DNA of 64,000 nucleotides from Bacillota bacterium (GCA_023418995.1 JAEZYP010000065.1:124001-188000); one strand, 5' to 3'; counted from the first letter of the stretch, positions 7,388 through 16,855 are shown. Notes: generated from the sequence alone by a model not told the origin. Made by a program: numbers and translations.

Positions 7388-9139
7388 TTAAATTACTTCT
7401 GAAGAGGAGGGCGCATCCCTCTGAAGCAGAGGCAGCCAAACGCTGAATGTGCTGCCCTTGCCCGCCTCGCTTTCTACCCCTACCTCGCCGCCGTAGAGGG
7501 CGGCAATATGCTTTACAATGGAAAGACCAAGCCCGGTTCCCCCTATCTCGCGCGAGCGGCTGGTATCCACGCGGTAAAAGCGTTCAAACAATCGGCTAAA
7601 ATGCTCCGGGGCAATCCCGATCCCGGTATCCCGCACCCGAACCAGAACCGTTTTGCGCTGCTGCTTCGCGGTAATCGTTACGCTCCCCTGCGGTTTATTA
7701 TATTTAATTCCGTTTTCCACCAGATTACTGAATAGCTGCTGAAACCGGGTGGGAGAGCAGGATACAAACAGACCTTCATCCGCATCCAGGCTGAGATGGA
7801 CTCCACATTTTTCGGCAACCGGTGTCAGGCGCTCAACACAGCTTTGCAGCTCCTGCTTTACGTTGCATTTTCGCGCGGAGGGGTCTTCCTTCGCGTTCTC
7901 GATTTGGGATAAAACCAGCATGTCGTCAATCAGGTGGTGAAGGCGTTCCGCCTCGATATCCAGAACATCGTAAAAATAGCGGCGGGTTTCCTCGTCGCGG
8001 TCGGAGCTTTTCAGCAGCTCAATACTGCCGCGAATGGAGGTGAGCGGCGTTTTGAGCTCATGGGTCACATTCGCCACAAATTCGCTTCGCATCTGCTCGA
8101 GCTTACGCATTCTGGTGATATCGGTGATCACGGCGAGTGCTGAAACCTCCTCCCCGTCGACGGGGGACACATAAACCAGGAACTGCTTTTCGTTCGGTGC
8201 AGTTACAACGGCTTCTTTTTTTGCCTTCGAAGTTTCAATTGCCTCCCGCAGCAAGCCCGCAACCCTGCTGATGAGCAAGCTGCCTTCGAGCCTGCTCCCC
8301 TCCCGCAGCGTCGGCTTCTCAAGAAGTCGGCTTGCGCTCTGATTCAGAATCAAAAGCTCATTGCGGTCATTTACCGCAAGCACACCGTCATCCATGCCCT
8401 GCAGTACACTTTCCAGCTGGCTCTGATTGCTTTTCAGCTGAAAAACAACGCTTTCCATGCTGGAAGCCATCGTATTAAAGGAGCGGGCAAGCTGCCCGAT
8501 TTCATCCCGGTAAGTCCCCTGCACCCTGCTGGAATAATCACCGTCTGAAATATCCCTTGCCGTATCGGTCAGCTGTTGCAGCGGCTCGGTCACGCGGTAA
8601 ACCAAAAGCCCGGTAACCATACAGACAATGGCGATTCCAAAAAACATGCTCAAAAACGCAATCAGCCAAAGTCTGCTGATAACGGCGTCGAGATTGGCGG
8701 TAGGCAGGGCGGCCCGAATAAAATATTGACCCTTGAGGTATACCGCTTCATAATAAAAGCGCTGATTGACGCTTGCGCTCATACGCGTATCATAGCCACG
8801 CCCGCTTTTGAACGCCTGCCGGATTTCAGGGCGATCCATATGGTTTTGGTTGATTTCTTCCGGCTCGCTGTCACCGATTACCTTCCCGTTCAGATCAATT
8901 ACGCTGATTCGCATCGGCTGGCCGACCCTGGAAAGCTCGTTTCCCACGCTCGTTACAGCGGCATCCGGATTTCTGCCAATCAGCTCCGTCTGGGTCGAAA
9001 GGATGCTCAGCGCGGTATCGAGCTGACGGGTAAACTCCACCCGGTACTGTTTTTCCACCTGCACAACGGCAAGCAGAAAAGCCGCGCAAAAGCCCGCAAT
9101 GATAATCGCAGCGTTACAAAGCATCAGCCTTTTTTTCAT
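7388..9139 (-). CDS. phoR: PhoR-like sensor histidine kinase
   Basis: 583 aa membrane kinase. Membrane segments lie at about 9-27 and 156-180, with an extracytoplasmic sensor of about 130 residues between them. Then come HAMP (about 181-235), a PAS domain (about 243-345), HisKA with phospho-acceptor His 360 (NVTHELKTPLTSI), and an HATPase domain with N, G1 (RDTGIGI), F (FERFYR) and G2 (GGTGLGLSI) boxes. Domain order is that of Firmicutes PhoR. It is the last gene of the phosphate operon, 13 bases after the response regulator. It should phosphorylate that regulator under phosphate limitation (family knowledge). Confidence 0.93.
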   Translation of the reverse strand: MKKRLMLCNAAIIIAGFCAAFLLAVVQVEKQYRVEFTRQLDTALSILSTQTELIGRNPDAAVTSVGNELSRVGQPMRISVIDLNGKVIGDSEPEEINQNHMDRPEIRQAFKSGRGYDTRMSASVNQRFYYEAVYLKGQYFIRAALPTANLDAVISRLWLIAFLSMFFGIAIVCMVTGLLVYRVTEPLQQLTDTARDISDGDYSSRVQGTYRDEIGQLARSFNTMASSMESVVFQLKSNQSQLESVLQGMDDGVLAVNDRNELLILNQSASRLLEKPTLREGSRLEGSLLISRVAGLLREAIETSKAKKEAVVTAPNEKQFLVYVSPVDGEEVSALAVITDITRMRKLEQMRSEFVANVTHELKTPLTSIRGSIELLKSSDRDEETRRYFYDVLDIEAERLHHLIDDMLVLSQIENAKEDPSARKCNVKQELQSCVERLTPVAEKCGVHLSLDADEGLFVSCSPTRFQQLFSNLVENGIKYNKPQGSVTITAKQQRKTVLVRVRDTGIGIAPEHFSRLFERFYRVDTSRSREIGGTGLGLSIVKHIAALYGGEVGVESEAGKGSTFSVWLPLLQRDAPSSSEVI

Positions 9140-9152
9140 CCCAAGCCCTCCA

Positions 9153-9845
9153 TCAGCAAAAATCGGTAAATTTATAGCCTACTCCGCGCACGGTCTGTAT
9201 GTAAACCGGCTCATCGGAATTATCTTCGATCTTTTGACGAAGATAACGGACATGGACGTCTACCGTCCGCGTATCCCCATAGTATTCCACGCCCCATACC
9301 TTATCGAGCAGTGTATTTCGGGTCAGAACCTTGCCGCTGTTGCGCATCAGCATGACCAGCAAATCAAATTCCTTGGCGGTCAGCTCCACGGGACTGCCCG
9401 CCTTTCTCACGGTATGGCGTACAATATCGACACTGATTTCTCCGATGGAAAGCAGCTTCGAAACAGCCTCCTGGCGGACGGTACGGCGAAGCACCGCCCG
9501 AACCCGCGCGCAAAGCTCCTTTACGCTGAACGGCTTGACAATATAGTCGTCCGCGCCGATTTCCAAACCGAGAACCCGGTCGATTTCCTCTCCCCGGGCG
9601 GTAAGCATCAGCACCGGCACCGCGCGCGTCGCCTCGTTTTCCCTTAGCATCCTGCACACAGCGAGACCATCCGGCTGCGGCATCATCCAATCCAGAATAA
9701 TCGCGTCGGGAATTTTGAGTTTTACCGCGGCGAGCAGCTGAGCGCCGTCTGGAAACTCGGCAGTTTCGAAGCCGCTGTCTTTCAAGCCGAACGCAATGAG
9801 CTTCCGGATATTCAATTCATCGTCGGCGATATACACCAACGCCAT
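9153..9845 (-). CDS. phoP: PhoP/PhoB-like response regulator (OmpR family)
   Basis: 230 aa. The receiver domain carries the acidic pocket DDE (8-10), phospho-acceptor Asp 52 (IILDWMMPQ), the conserved Thr in LMLTARGEE and Lys in IVKPFS. A C-terminal winged helix follows (VELTAKEFDLLVMLM through VHVRYLRQKI and VRGVGYKF). Ribosome site GAGGAGG precedes the ATG. Partner kinase and pst genes are adjacent. It is a probable activator of pstS through the phased hexamers at 14665-14703. Confidence 0.93.
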   Translation of the reverse strand: MALVYIADDELNIRKLIAFGLKDSGFETAEFPDGAQLLAAVKLKIPDAIILDWMMPQPDGLAVCRMLRENEATRAVPVLMLTARGEEIDRVLGLEIGADDYIVKPFSVKELCARVRAVLRRTVRQEAVSKLLSIGEISVDIVRHTVRKAGSPVELTAKEFDLLVMLMRNSGKVLTRNTLLDKVWGVEYYGDTRTVDVHVRYLRQKIEDNSDEPVYIQTVRGVGYKFTDFC

Positions 9846-9857
9846 AAGAAGTCCTCC

Positions 9858-10520
9858 TCAATATTTCGTGTTCAAATCCGGATGAACCCCGGTTTCCATA
9901 TAAATCACCCATTCGGCGATATTGGTCGCGTGGTCGCCGATGCGCTCCACATATTTGGAGATGAAAAGCAGGTCGACCTCGCGCATGACATTCTGCGGAT
10001 TTTCCGTGATGATGCCGCAAACCTCCAGAATCAGCTTGGAAAACATATCGTCCACATAATCGTCACGGCGGCACACCTCTTTGGCGGCCTCCACATCCCT
10101 GCTTAAAAAAACATCCATCGCACTGCGGAACATTCCGTGGGCGGCTTCCAGCATCTGAACCGTATGGGCGACGGCAAGGCTGTTGGTATTCAACTCCGAC
10201 GAGACCAAAATTTCACAGATATCCGCGCACTGGTCCGCCTCGCGCTCCATATCGGTCAAAATTTTCAGGCAGGCGGCAATTACGCGCAGGTCGGTCGCAA
10301 TCGGCTGCTGCATTGCTATCAGGTTCATGCAGTATTTTTCAATGCTATGCTCTGTTCGGTCGATTTCGTTGTCGCTGGAGGCGATTTCAGCGGCTTTTGT
10401 CAAATCCATTGTGCGCAAGGCATTAATAGTACCCTCAATCCGCTCGTCAACCGTATTGCCCAGGTCTGTCATCTGCGAAATCAGATTCGCAAGCTCCCGG
10501 TCAAAGTGTTTTCTCGGCAT
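9858..10520 (-). CDS. phoU: Phosphate signalling protein PhoU
   Basis: 220 aa, two PhoU helical repeats with the metal-binding-type motifs ASDNEIDRTEHSIEKYC and EVDLLFISKYVERIGDHATNIAE. The ATG at 10520 is preferred because GGAGAGG precedes it; a start 39 bases upstream would lack such a site. PhoU links the Pst transporter state to the PhoR kinase and prevents toxic phosphate uptake. It lies between pstB and the response-regulator gene, the usual clostridial order. Confidence 0.93.
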   Translation of the reverse strand: MPRKHFDRELANLISQMTDLGNTVDERIEGTINALRTMDLTKAAEIASSDNEIDRTEHSIEKYCMNLIAMQQPIATDLRVIAACLKILTDMEREADQCADICEILVSSELNTNSLAVAHTVQMLEAAHGMFRSAMDVFLSRDVEAAKEVCRRDDYVDDMFSKLILEVCGIITENPQNVMREVDLLFISKYVERIGDHATNIAEWVIYMETGVHPDLNTKY

Positions 10521-10622
10521 TCTATCCTCTCCTTTAATTATACATTTAATTTTATCCATTACCAGTCAGTACAGAAATATTAACATTGCTATGGGATTCT
10601 CTCTTCCGTGCGTGTTTTGAAA

Positions 10623-11378
10623 TCAGCCAAAACGACCGGTAATGTACCGCTCGGTGCGCTCCTCCTTGGGGTTATTGAACATGGTAAGGGTATCGGTGTA
10701 TTCCACAATTTCGCCGAGCAGGAAGAACGCGGTCTGGTCCGCAATACGGGCGGCCTGCTGCATATTGTGCGTGACGATAATCACGGTAAACCGGGAGCGA
10801 AGGTCGTCCATCAGATCCTCGATTTTCAGTGTGGAAATCGGGTCAAGCGCGCTGGTCGGTTCGTCCATCAGGATAATATCCGGCTCGACCGCAAGGGCGC
10901 GCGCAATGCAAAGTCGCTGCTGCTGACCGCCGGAAAGACCGAGTGCGGATTTTTTCAGCCGGTCCTTTACCTCGTCCCAAAGAGCCGCGCTGCGAAGAGA
11001 CTGCTCCACAATCTCATCAAGCTTCTGCCTGTTTTTAACCCCGTGGACGCGCGGACCATAGGCAATGTTGTCATACAGGGTCATGGGAAACGGGTTCGGC
11101 TTCTGAAACACCATGCCTGCACGCTTGCGCAGAAGGGTAACATCGGTACGGGGGTCGTAAATATCCTCGCCGTCAATTGTAACCTTGCCCGTAATTTTGC
11201 AGTTTTCCACCATATCGTTCATCCGGTTCAGCGTTTTCAGGCAGGTGGATTTTCCGCAGCCTGAGGGTCCGATAAACGCCGTGACCTTGTTGCAGGGAAT
11301 TTCCAGATTGATTCCTTTCAGCGCGTGAAAATCCCCGTAATATAAGTTTAAATCATGAATTGAAATCTTACTGTCCAT
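10623..11378 (-). CDS. pstB: Phosphate ABC transporter ATP-binding protein PstB
   Basis: 251 aa, the usual PstB length, with start at MDSKISIHDLNLYYG. Walker A GPSGCGKST, the PstB-typical segment VFQKPNPFPMTLYDNIAYG, signature LSGGQQQRLCIARAL, Walker B IILMDEPTSALD and H-loop VTHN are all intact. The open frame extends upstream into pstA, but that part is not PstB-like. It energises high-affinity phosphate import with PstC, PstA and PstS, all encoded upstream on the same strand. Confidence 0.95.
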   Translation of the reverse strand: MDSKISIHDLNLYYGDFHALKGINLEIPCNKVTAFIGPSGCGKSTCLKTLNRMNDMVENCKITGKVTIDGEDIYDPRTDVTLLRKRAGMVFQKPNPFPMTLYDNIAYGPRVHGVKNRQKLDEIVEQSLRSAALWDEVKDRLKKSALGLSGGQQQRLCIARALAVEPDIILMDEPTSALDPISTLKIEDLMDDLRSRFTVIIVTHNMQQAARIADQTAFFLLGEIVEYTDTLTMFNNPKEERTERYITGRFG

Positions 11379-11493
11379 ATTTCTATCTAATCCCTTCATT
11401 CGGACTTTTAGTCGATTCATTCCAAAGCCACCCGCTCCTTGCAGTCTGTTTTCCCTACTGCCGCGTTGTCCTCTGCGGCACAATTGGTGCTGT

Positions 11494-12366
11494 TCACCCT
11501 TTTCGCAGCATTCTGGAAAGCAAACCGGCAAGACGGTTAAGCAGAAACACCAAAATCAAAAGCACCGCCGCGGTCGCGTAGGCAATATGCATCGCGTCCG
11601 GCGAAGAGGCCTCCCGCGCGGTCTGGTAAAGATGCAGCGTCAAGGTCCGCCCGCTCGCAAAGATCTGGCTGATAAATCCCTTCGGCATATTGTACGATAA
11701 CCCCGAGGTAAACAGAAGCGCGGCACTCTCTCCGACAATGCGTCCCATTGCCAGAATCACCGCGGTCAGTACCCCGGGCATCGCGCAGGGAAGAACGATT
11801 CCCAGAACGACCCGCAGCTTGCCCGCACCAAGCGCCATCGCGCCCTCTTTATAGGAAGCGGGCACCGCAAGCAGCGATTCCTCCGTGGTTCGGATAATCG
11901 TCGGAAGGATACTGATCGCCATAGTAAGGCTGCCTGCCAGAATAGAGGTCTGCAAACGGAACAGGATGCAAAATACCGTATAGCCGAATAACCCGAACAG
12001 GATGGATGGGATTCCGGAAAGTACCTCCGTGGTAAAACGGATTGCCTTCACCAGCCTGCCTTGCTTTGCGTACTGGGTAAGGTAAATGGCGGAGGAAATC
12101 CCGATCGGAGCAGAAATCAGCAACGTAATCACAACAATATACATCGTATTGATCAGCATTGGCAGAATTCCCTTGAGCTTATCGTTCGTTTCGGAATAGG
12201 AGGTGATAATAAACGACCATGAGAGGTAAGGAACCCCATTGACAAGAATATATCCGATAATTCCGATTAGGGTTACGACTGTGACTGCCGCCGCCCCGTT
12301 GATGAGAATTTTCAGAGCCGTATCGGCGGTACGTTTTCTTCTGGCATAAAGAGAATTACCGGGCAT
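11494..12366 (-). CDS. pstA: Phosphate ABC transporter permease PstA
   Basis: 290 aa, six membrane segments, with the permease loop PASYKEGAMALGAGKLRVVLGIVLP (about 185-209) that contacts PstB. Start at ATG 12366, overlapping the end of pstC by 11 bases, so translation is coupled. Length is standard for PstA. Confidence 0.94.
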   Translation of the reverse strand: MPGNSLYARRKRTADTALKILINGAAAVTVVTLIGIIGYILVNGVPYLSWSFIITSYSETNDKLKGILPMLINTMYIVVITLLISAPIGISSAIYLTQYAKQGRLVKAIRFTTEVLSGIPSILFGLFGYTVFCILFRLQTSILAGSLTMAISILPTIIRTTEESLLAVPASYKEGAMALGAGKLRVVLGIVLPCAMPGVLTAVILAMGRIVGESAALLFTSGLSYNMPKGFISQIFASGRTLTLHLYQTAREASSPDAMHIAYATAAVLLILVFLLNRLAGLLSRMLRKG

Positions 12367-13714
12367 CCATCTGCACTCCCCTCTTCGAAATATAAGTAAA
12401 GCTGATGTTCACGATCATGATGAAAACAAACAGAACCAGCCCGATTGCAAACAGCGCCTGACGGTGCAGCCCTGAGGCATAGCTCATCTCCATTGCGATA
12501 CCGGTGGTGAGCAGGCGTACCGTTCCGAGAAGCGAAGGCATGTTCACAACGTTGCCAGCCACCATAATAACCGCCATCGTTTCTCCGATCGCGCGTCCGA
12601 CGCCCAGAATCACGCCCGCGAGAATTCCGGAACGGGCCGCCGGAATGCTGACCTTAAAGATCGTCATAGTCGGAGTCGCGCCGAGCGCAAGAGAGGCCTC
12701 GCGGTAAGCCTGCGGTACTGCCCGCAGGGAGGTTTCCGTAACGCTCACGATCGTGGGCAGTACCATAACCGCAAGAATCAGTACCGCGGCAAGAAGGCTG
12801 TCTCCGATGGTATTTCCCTGAAACGGCGGAAAGCTGCGGATGGCCGGTACAATCACCAGCATACCGAAAAAACCGTAAATAACGGACGGGATCCCCGCCA
12901 GAAGCTCTACGGCAGGATGAACCAGCCGGGAAACCTGGGGCTTGGCGGTTTCCGCGAGGAAAACCGCGGTCAGGATTCCGACCGGTACCCCGATAACAAT
13001 AGCACCGAAGGTTCCCGCAACGGAGGAAAGAATGAGTGGAAGAATTCCGAATATATTTGCTTCCGCGTTCCAGCTCGTGCCCAGAAGGAAATTTCCCAAA
13101 CCGATTTGCGCGATAGCGGGAGTCCCCGCCGCGAAAATATAGACGGTAATCAGAAGGACCGAACCGACCGAAACACAGGAGAACGCCAGAAAAACGGATT
13201 CCGCCAGTTTTTCCGTACCGCGCGTCCAAAGGGACAGAACCGCACAAAGTAATCCCCCGACCAGAATATAAATCGACGGCCAGAGATAGCTGATGCCGAT
13301 TCTGCTGATATTCAGCCGGGTCACGGCCTCCTGGATACTGGAAGTCGTAATCAAAACGATCATCGGGGTAATGGCGGAAACAGCAAAGGAAAGTCCCGCC
13401 GCAACCGGTTTTTTCAGTAAAAGCAATAACACCCCGGTCAGTGTGAGCAAAACTCCCGCCGCGACCGCAACGCGCGTAAGAGCAGGAATCGTCACCAGAC
13501 CGCTCAGCTTCGGGCCAACAACACGCATCCCGGCGGTGGTCAGAAGCTGATATCCGCTCACCGAATAAACCGTATCTTTAAAAACAAACCGTATGTAGGG
13601 AAGAAAAAATGCCGTAACGGAGAGAAGACCTAACATTACTGCTAAGCCTCTCCTGATCTGATTTTTCTTTTTCTGTCTTTGCGCGATTTCAGCGCTCATC
13701 ATTGATGTGCTCAT
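12356..13714 (-). CDS. pstC: Phosphate ABC transporter permease PstC with extra N-terminal membrane domain
   Basis: 452 aa, about 150 longer than typical PstC. The canonical permease begins near residue 168 (first classical membrane segment about 175-196, then IGLGNFLLGTSWN) and has the EAA-type loop PQAYREASLALGATPTMTIF. Residues 1-165 form an additional block with four predicted membrane segments (about 24-43, 81-100, 104-123, 143-162) and a polar loop (44-79). There is no internal ribosome site convincing enough to suggest two genes. The stop of pstS overlaps the pstC start by four bases (ATGA). Confidence 0.92.
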   Translation of the reverse strand: MSTSMMSAEIAQRQKKKNQIRRGLAVMLGLLSVTAFFLPYIRFVFKDTVYSVSGYQLLTTAGMRVVGPKLSGLVTIPALTRVAVAAGVLLTLTGVLLLLLKKPVAAGLSFAVSAITPMIVLITTSSIQEAVTRLNISRIGISYLWPSIYILVGGLLCAVLSLWTRGTEKLAESVFLAFSCVSVGSVLLITVYIFAAGTPAIAQIGLGNFLLGTSWNAEANIFGILPLILSSVAGTFGAIVIGVPVGILTAVFLAETAKPQVSRLVHPAVELLAGIPSVIYGFFGMLVIVPAIRSFPPFQGNTIGDSLLAAVLILAVMVLPTIVSVTETSLRAVPQAYREASLALGATPTMTIFKVSIPAARSGILAGVILGVGRAIGETMAVIMVAGNVVNMPSLLGTVRLLTTGIAMEMSYASGLHRQALFAIGLVLFVFIMIVNISFTYISKRGVQMDAR

Positions 13715-14604
13715 TTTACGGTAACCAGACCTACTTTCTTAATAACCGCCTGACCTTCCTCAGATTTCACAAAATCAAACCAGGCTTTTACAAGATCGCT
13801 GTCCGTTCCTTTTTTATAAATTTCAATGAAAGGTCTTTGCGCCTTATAGCTTTTATTTACAATGTTTTCTTCGGTTGCTTTAGCTCCGTCCACATCCACC
13901 GCTTTGATGGTCTCGTTGACGGAATCGAGCGACACATATCCAATAGAGCCTTTATCGCTGCTGACCTTTGTCACAACCTCACCTGTTGAGGAGAGTTCTG
14001 CCGCGTATTTGCATTTCTTTGAGCATTTAAATATAGTCTCAAAGCCGTCCCGCGTACCGCTCGCCGCTTCTCTGCCCAAAACGGTGATTTTCAGATCACT
14101 GCCGCCGACTTCCTTCCAGTTTTTAATTTCACCGGTAAAGATTTTTGTAATCTGTTCGCTGGTCAGGTTGGAGACTTTATTGTCCTTGTTGACCGCAATT
14201 GCAATACCGTCGATCGCGATTGGTACAATTTCGTAATCACCAGGTTTCTCTTCGTCCTTCATATTTCTGGAAAGATCACCGATGAGAGCTGTGCCCGCGC
14301 TGACCGCTTTGGCCGCGTCGCCGGAACCCGTACCGCTCTTTTCCACAGTGACGTTCGGATATTTTGCCTGAAACGCTTCGCCAAGAGCCTGGCAAACCTT
14401 TGCCATTGAAGTGGAGCCGTTTAAGGTCAATTTACCGCTCAGCTCCGGCGCGGCGGCTGAAGAAGCGGGAGCTGCCTGTGACGCTGCTTCGGAAGAAGCC
14501 GGAACTGTGGAGGCGGTTCCCTGGATTTCGGAGCTGCACCCCGCGAACGCCAGTGCGGAACAAACAATTGATGTCATCAGTATTCCGGATATTATTTTAC
14601 GCAT
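13711..14604 (-). CDS. pstS: Phosphate-binding lipoprotein PstS
   Basis: 297 aa. Lipobox LAFAGC puts the lipid-anchored Cys at 23. A low-complexity Ala/Ser linker (about 25-52) is followed by the phosphate-binding fold, with the loop GSTSMAKVCQAL, the SGTGSGDA phosphate loop, SRNMKDEE and GREAASGTRDGF. This is the first gene of the pst operon; the hydrophilic linker is typical of Gram-positive lipoproteins. Confidence 0.94.
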   Translation of the reverse strand: MRKIISGILMTSIVCSALAFAGCSSEIQGTASTVPASSEAASQAAPASSAAAPELSGKLTLNGSTSMAKVCQALGEAFQAKYPNVTVEKSGTGSGDAAKAVSAGTALIGDLSRNMKDEEKPGDYEIVPIAIDGIAIAVNKDNKVSNLTSEQITKIFTGEIKNWKEVGGSDLKITVLGREAASGTRDGFETIFKCSKKCKYAAELSSTGEVVTKVSSDKGSIGYVSLDSVNETIKAVDVDGAKATEENIVNKSYKAQRPFIEIYKKGTDSDLVKAWFDFVKSEEGQAVIKKVGLVTVK

Positions 14605-14649
14605 GTAAGAAATCCTCCTGTAATTTTATGTTTCTTAAGTACAGGATTT

Positions 14650-14703
14650 ATTGTATAAGTCCAATGTAAATTCTATGTTAAGTTTAGTTTAGATTAAACT
14701 TAA
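14650..14703 (-). promoter_or_regulatory. Candidate PhoP-box array and promoter upstream of pstS
   Basis: Read on the minus strand, four hexamers TTAAGT, CTAAAC, TTAACA and TTTACA start exactly every 11 bases (14703, 14692, 14681, 14670). They resemble the TT(A/C)ACA direct repeats bound by Firmicutes PhoP. A TACAAT/TATACA -10-like sequence follows at 14650-14657. Location, about 50-100 bases before pstS, fits PhoP activation. Confidence 0.6.
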
Positions 14704-14788
14704 TTAATTATTCCAACCAAAACGCGGGAAAAAGAAAAGAGCGACAGAACAAACTGCCGCCCACATACAATATTATTAAAGTATAAGT

Positions 14789-15751
14789 TTAAACCTTTGT
14801 AAGCAAGATTCCACATTCCCCATGAATCTTATAGTTTCCCATTCCGGCCGGAACAAACACGCTGTCTCCGGTACAGATCGGAAGGGAAGCGTTTCCGTAC
14901 CGCAGCTCCGCTTCGCCGGAAAGGCACAGGATGGAGTGAAAGCTGGTTTCGTCCGCAGTCAGCTCCGCCGCTTGGGATATTTCCATTCGGAAAACCGTAA
15001 AGTACGCGCAGGAAGCAAGAAGCGTACGGCTAAATCCGTTGCAGATTTCCGTTTCTCCCTGCGGCTTTGCCGGACGCTGCGGTTTTTCCAGCTTTGTTAC
15101 ATCGAGCGCTTTTTCAATATGCAGCTCGCGCCCGTGCCCGTCCTTGTCTACCCTGCCGTAATCATAAATACGATATGTGGTATTGGAATTCTGCTGAATC
15201 TCCGCAATGACGATTCCCGCCCCGATGGCGTGGAGTGTTCCGGATTCAATAAAGAAAACATCCCCCGGATGCACCGGCACCTCGTTGAGCACCTCCAGAA
15301 GGGTATTTCTTTGAATTCTCTCCCGGAATTCCTCTTTTGTTATCGGCTTCTGAAAGCCGTAATACAGGCTTGCGCCCGGCTCGTTCTCCACGATATACCA
15401 CATTTCCGTTTTGCCGTATTCGCCCTCATTTTTGAGCGCGTATGCGTTATCGGGATGAACCTGAATAGACAGACGGTCCTGCGCGTCAATAAGCTTGACC
15501 AGAATGGGAAATTCCTCAAATTTGCCGCAATCCGTGCCCAAAACCGCCCGACCCTCCCGTTCAATATAATCCCGCAGGGTCATGCCGGCGTACGCTCCCT
15601 GCGCGATTTCGGACATCCCGTCCTTGTGGCAGCTAAGCATCCAGCTCTCCGCGAGCTTCTCCTCGCGGCTTTGCTGCTGATATTTTGTTCTCAATTTTGT
15701 TCCGCCCCAAAGGTAATCCTTGCAGGGTGCAACCAGTTTTAAAGGTTCCAT
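14789..15751 (-). CDS. manA: Mannose-6-phosphate isomerase, class I
   Basis: 320 aa cupin-type type I phosphomannose isomerase interconverting mannose-6-P and fructose-6-P. Visible are the N-terminal YLWGGTKLRTKY, the zinc-site segment SIQVHPDNAYAL with the following GKTEMWYIV (Glu), and the late zinc His in GTLHAIGAG with IAEIQQNSNTTYRIYDYGR. The length is the short Firmicutes form. It is monocistronic, divergent from the amino-acid importer, with a plausible promoter at 15783-15811. Confidence 0.93.
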   Translation of the reverse strand: MEPLKLVAPCKDYLWGGTKLRTKYQQQSREEKLAESWMLSCHKDGMSEIAQGAYAGMTLRDYIEREGRAVLGTDCGKFEEFPILVKLIDAQDRLSIQVHPDNAYALKNEGEYGKTEMWYIVENEPGASLYYGFQKPITKEEFRERIQRNTLLEVLNEVPVHPGDVFFIESGTLHAIGAGIVIAEIQQNSNTTYRIYDYGRVDKDGHGRELHIEKALDVTKLEKPQRPAKPQGETEICNGFSRTLLASCAYFTVFRMEISQAAELTADETSFHSILCLSGEAELRYGNASLPICTGDSVFVPAGMGNYKIHGECGILLTKV

Positions 15752-15782
15752 CTGTCTCCACTCCCTATCAAAATACTTCTAT

Positions 15783-15811
15783 ATCATACTCCGCGCGAAC
15801 TCTTACCGCAA
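15783..15811 (-). promoter_or_regulatory. Candidate sigma-A promoter of manA
   Basis: TTGCGG, 17-base spacer, TATGAT on the minus strand, about 30 bases before the manA start. Confidence 0.5.
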
Positions 15812-15916
15812 GAACTAATTTCCGGGACCGCATTAAATTTAACTCCCTCATTATTCTATTCGTCTCCCCTAGGAAACAGAATGTCATCTACGGTACATTT
15901 TAATTCTAATTGCATC

Positions 15917-15945
15917 TTTACTTCACCCCGCTAATAAGGTACAAT
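15917..15945 (+). promoter_or_regulatory. Candidate sigma-A promoter of the amino-acid importer
   Basis: TTTACT, 17-base spacer, TACAAT, 38 bases before the binding-protein start. Confidence 0.5.
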
Positions 15946-15983
15946 AATAACGTTGATTCAAATAATTATGAGGTGAAATACAG

Positions 15984-16850
15984 ATGAAAAAGATTGTATC
16001 CTTGATATTAGCGGCTTCGGTCGCATTATCCTTCGCTTCCTGCGGGCTCGCGGGAAACGCGGCTTCTGCCGCTCCGGCTGCCGGCGCGGCATCCTCCGGC
16101 AGTGATGAATCCTGGAGCAAGGTACAGAGCACGGGCAAGCTGGTTCTCGGTCTTGACGACGCGTTCCCGCCGATGGGATACGTCGACCCCAAAACCGGAA
16201 AGCTGGTTGGTTTCGATATCGACGTTGCGGCGGAAGCCTGCAAACGACTGAAAATCGAACTGAAAACCCAGGCGATTGACTGGGACAACAAAGCTGCCGA
16301 GCTGAACAACGGCAATGTAGACTGCCTGTGGAACGGATTCAGCAAGACGGAGGAACGAGAAAAAGAATTCAGCCTAAGCATTCCTTACATGAAAAACAAT
16401 CAGATTATTTTGGTAAAAACTTCGGATACATACGTCGGGCTTTCCTCGTTAGCCGGAAAAACCATCGGCGTACAATCGGATTCCTCAGCGGAATCCGCAC
16501 TGAATTCGAATACCGATTTTAAGAAGTCCTTAAAAGCCGTGGTTCAAATTGATGACTATTCCAAAGCGGTTCTGGAGCTGCAAAACGGTACCATTGACGC
16601 GATTGGTATTGATGAAGTGGTCGCCCGCTATTACCTCACCAATAACCCGGGCGCTTACAAAGTATTGCAGGAAAAAGACGGTAAAGACTCCTCTCTTGCA
16701 GTAGAGGACTACGTGGTCGGATTCCGTAAGGCGGACAAAGCGCTGAAGGAGAAAATCGAAGGCGCCGTGAAGGATATGGCCGCAGACGGAACACTGGCGA
16801 AAATATCGGAAAAATGGTTTGATAAAGACGTTACCACGGTAGGCAAATAA
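15984..16850 (+). CDS. Polar amino-acid ABC transporter binding lipoprotein
   Basis: 288 aa family-3 solute-binding protein. Lipobox SFASC (Cys 20), then an Ala/Gly/Ser linker, then the first lobe starting KLVLGLDDAFPPMGYVDPKTGKLVGFDIDVA, with EAC KRL and the DNKAAELNNGNVDCLWNGFSKTEERE-type hinge. The ligand-binding Arg is in the TEERE region. Relatives bind glutamine, cystine, arginine or other polar amino acids; specificity is not readable here. It is separated from its permease by a long structured spacer. Confidence 0.9.
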   Translation: MKKIVSLILAASVALSFASCGLAGNAASAAPAAGAASSGSDESWSKVQSTGKLVLGLDDAFPPMGYVDPKTGKLVGFDIDVAAEACKRLKIELKTQAIDWDNKAAELNNGNVDCLWNGFSKTEEREKEFSLSIPYMKNNQIILVKTSDTYVGLSSLAGKTIGVQSDSSAESALNSNTDFKKSLKAVVQIDDYSKAVLELQNGTIDAIGIDEVVARYYLTNNPGAYKVLQEKDGKDSSLAVEDYVVGFRKADKALKEKIEGAVKDMAADGTLAKISEKWFDKDVTTVGK

Positions 16851-16855
16851 TTCAG

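Noticed and set aside
14822..15742. Long open frame (306 codons) opposite manA
   Set aside because: Exact antisense of manA with no recognisable domain.
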